Assembly: GCA_964519585.1 (NCBI GenBank)
Contig: CAZFIO010000110.1
Location: 1 to 7,284 of the forward strand
Direction: 5' to 3'
Length of the DNA: 7,284 bases
Origin: CAZFIO01 sp964519585
GTDB taxonomy: Bacteria > Bacillota > Clostridia > Tissierellales > Tissierellaceae
Below, one piece after another: positions 6,140-7,284 of the stretch. Each line of letters starts with the position of its first letter. Position 1 is the first letter of the stretch. Below the pieces are notes generated by a model. The model saw only the letters and a list, made by a program, of their open reading frames with translations. It had not been told where the DNA came from and did no database searches. A program made the translations under genes and the position numbers.

Positions 6140-7228
6140 TTAAACATTGAATCTAAAGTTAATTATATCCCCATCCTCAACTATATACTCCTTGCCTTCC
6201 AGGGTTACCAGTCCCTTTTCCCTAGCTTTGACCATGGACCCATACTCTTTTAGGTCCTTGAATTTACATACTTCTGCCCTTATAAAACCCTTCTCTATAT
6301 CAGAGTGGATTTTTCCTGCCGCATACTTTGCTATGGTTCCCTTTCTTATAGGCCAGGCCCTTACTTCAACTTCTCCTGCAGTTATAAATGAAATTAGTCC
6401 TAAATAACTGTAGCATGTTTTTGACAGTTTATCTATTCCAGTCTCTTTTATTCCTAGGTCTTCCATAAAGATTTCTCTATCCTCTGCATCTAACTGGGAT
6501 ATTTCAAGTTCTGTTTTAGCAGAGATTTCTATAACTGGTGTATTCATTTCCTGAGAAAACTTCTCCAACTGATTTTTACCTGGATAATTTCCATCTACTA
6601 GTTGATCTTCGTCAATATTGACAACAATTATCATAGGTCTTTCTGATAAAAATGAAAAGGTCTTTAAGACTTCTTTCTCACCCTCGGATAAATCTAAGCT
6701 ATGAATTAGTAGTCCATTTTCTAGGCCTTCTTTACATTTCTTTAGAACTTCCATTTGCTCTATATCTTCTTTTGTTGTTTTTCTAGAGCTTTCAATTCTT
6801 TCTATACGGTTTTCTATGACAGCTAAATCTGCAAATAATAATTCCATATTTATAGTTTCTATATCTCTCATAGGATTTATAGACCCTTCTTCATGAAGAA
6901 TATTTTCATCCTTAAAAGCCCTAACTATATGAACTAAAACATCACTATGTCTAATGTTTTCTAAAAATTGATTCCCCACCCCTTTCCCTGTACTTGCACC
7001 CTTTGATAGTCCAGGTACATCAACTATTTCCATGGTGGCATGGATGGTCTTTTTTGCATTATTCAACTTTCTTAGAAACCCAAGTCTTTCATCAGGAACC
7101 TTTGCCATACCTAAATTCGCACTTACCTTACCAGTAGAAAATCCTGCTATTTCTATATCTGAGCCTGTAAGCAAATTAAACAGGCTTGTTTTTCCTACCA
7201 TAGGTAGTCCTATTAATCCAATTTTCAT
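6140..7228 (-). CDS. Divergent YchF-type (Obg family) P-loop NTPase
   Basis: 362-residue cytosolic NTPase with the YchF/OLA1 layout: G domain with a helical insert (about 125-175, charged and coiled-coil-like) and a C-terminal TGS domain (about 278-361). Seen: P-loop G-L-P-M-V-G-K-T (7-14), D-V-P-G-L (70-74) with a hydrophobic residue after the G as in the HAS-NTPases, N-I-D-E at 204-207 (the N-x-x-E that favours ATP in YchF), S-A-K at 236-238, and a well-kept TGS core (A-W-P-I-R-K-G-T, H-S-D-I-E-K-G-F-I-R-A-E-V, ending N-F-R-F-N-V). It departs from canonical YchF in the P-loop (usually G-L-P-N-V-G-K-S) and in switch I, where the usual N-[FY]-P-F-C-T-I-E-P-N is missing. It is therefore probably a paralogue rather than the housekeeping copy. 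The ATG at 7228 has GGAGG at 7235-7239. The kinase follows 32 bases after its stop, suggesting one operon. Confidence 0.87.
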   Translation of the reverse strand: MKIGLIGLPMVGKTSLFNLLTGSDIEIAGFSTGKVSANLGMAKVPDERLGFLRKLNNAKKTIHATMEIVDVPGLSKGASTGKGVGNQFLENIRHSDVLVHIVRAFKDENILHEEGSINPMRDIETINMELLFADLAVIENRIERIESSRKTTKEDIEQMEVLKKCKEGLENGLLIHSLDLSEGEKEVLKTFSFLSERPMIIVVNIDEDQLVDGNYPGKNQLEKFSQEMNTPVIEISAKTELEISQLDAEDREIFMEDLGIKETGIDKLSKTCYSYLGLISFITAGEVEVRAWPIRKGTIAKYAAGKIHSDIEKGFIRAEVCKFKDLKEYGSMVKAREKGLVTLEGKEYIVEDGDIINFRFNV

Positions 7229-7284
7229 AATCTTCCTCCATTTTTGAACTGTAGCTGAACAATGGTTACTAGCTGCACTTAATA
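7229..7284. repeat. Upstream edge of ychF with TAGCTG repeats
   Basis: TAGCTGAAC (7252-7260) and TAGCTGCAC (7270-7278) are near-identical direct repeats with an 18-base period. The second extends into TAGCTGCACTTAAT, which resembles bases 36-49 at the other end of the window. Apart from the ychF ribosome site no promoter elements are recognisable, so the promoter of the ychF-kinase-regulator unit may lie beyond the window. Confidence 0.25.

Overview
The window is AT-rich, and all six genes lie on the minus strand. Each start has a purine-rich Shine-Dalgarno sequence, and intrinsic terminators separate the transcription units. Gene content (glutamate formimidoyltransferase, a GltS-type glutamate symporter, HutD and a sigma-54 activator) and codon usage suggest a low-GC, amino-acid-fermenting anaerobic Firmicute, perhaps of the Tissierellia/Clostridia type. 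This placement is inference; no rRNA or marker gene is present to fix it.

Layout in the direction of transcription (right to left). Unit 1, 7228 to 3182: a divergent YchF-family P-loop NTPase; a membrane histidine kinase whose extracellular sensor is an amino-acid-type periplasmic-binding-protein domain; and an NtrC-class response regulator (receiver, AAA+ sigma-54 activator, Fis-type HTH). Gaps are short and the kinase and regulator overlap, so they are probably one operon. It ends in a strong intrinsic terminator at 3135-3164. Unit 2, 2943 to 772: gltS and ftcD, 30 bases apart, closed by a terminator at 732-760. Unit 3: hutD (665-99), beyond that terminator, probably with its own weak promoter or read by leak-through.

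The key site is in the 238-base gap between the two main units. A textbook -24/-12 sigma-54 promoter (TGGCAT-N5-TTGCA, 3043-3058, minus strand) points at gltS-ftcD. About 110-147 bases upstream of its predicted start lie three copies of the half-site TGCAGGGT. Two of them also form the regulator gene's terminator hairpin. The simplest model is that an extracellular small molecule binds the sensor, the kinase phosphorylates the regulator, and the regulator with sigma-54 RNA polymerase switches on gltS-ftcD. The target genes handle glutamate and the histidine-breakdown intermediate N-formimino-glutamate, so the ligand is plausibly related to them.

Oddities are the divergent YchF paralogue in a signalling operon, an Asn where amino-acid-binding proteins usually have the amino-group-binding Asp in the sensor, a G-rich leader hairpin before gltS, and a short similar sequence at the two extreme ends of the window.
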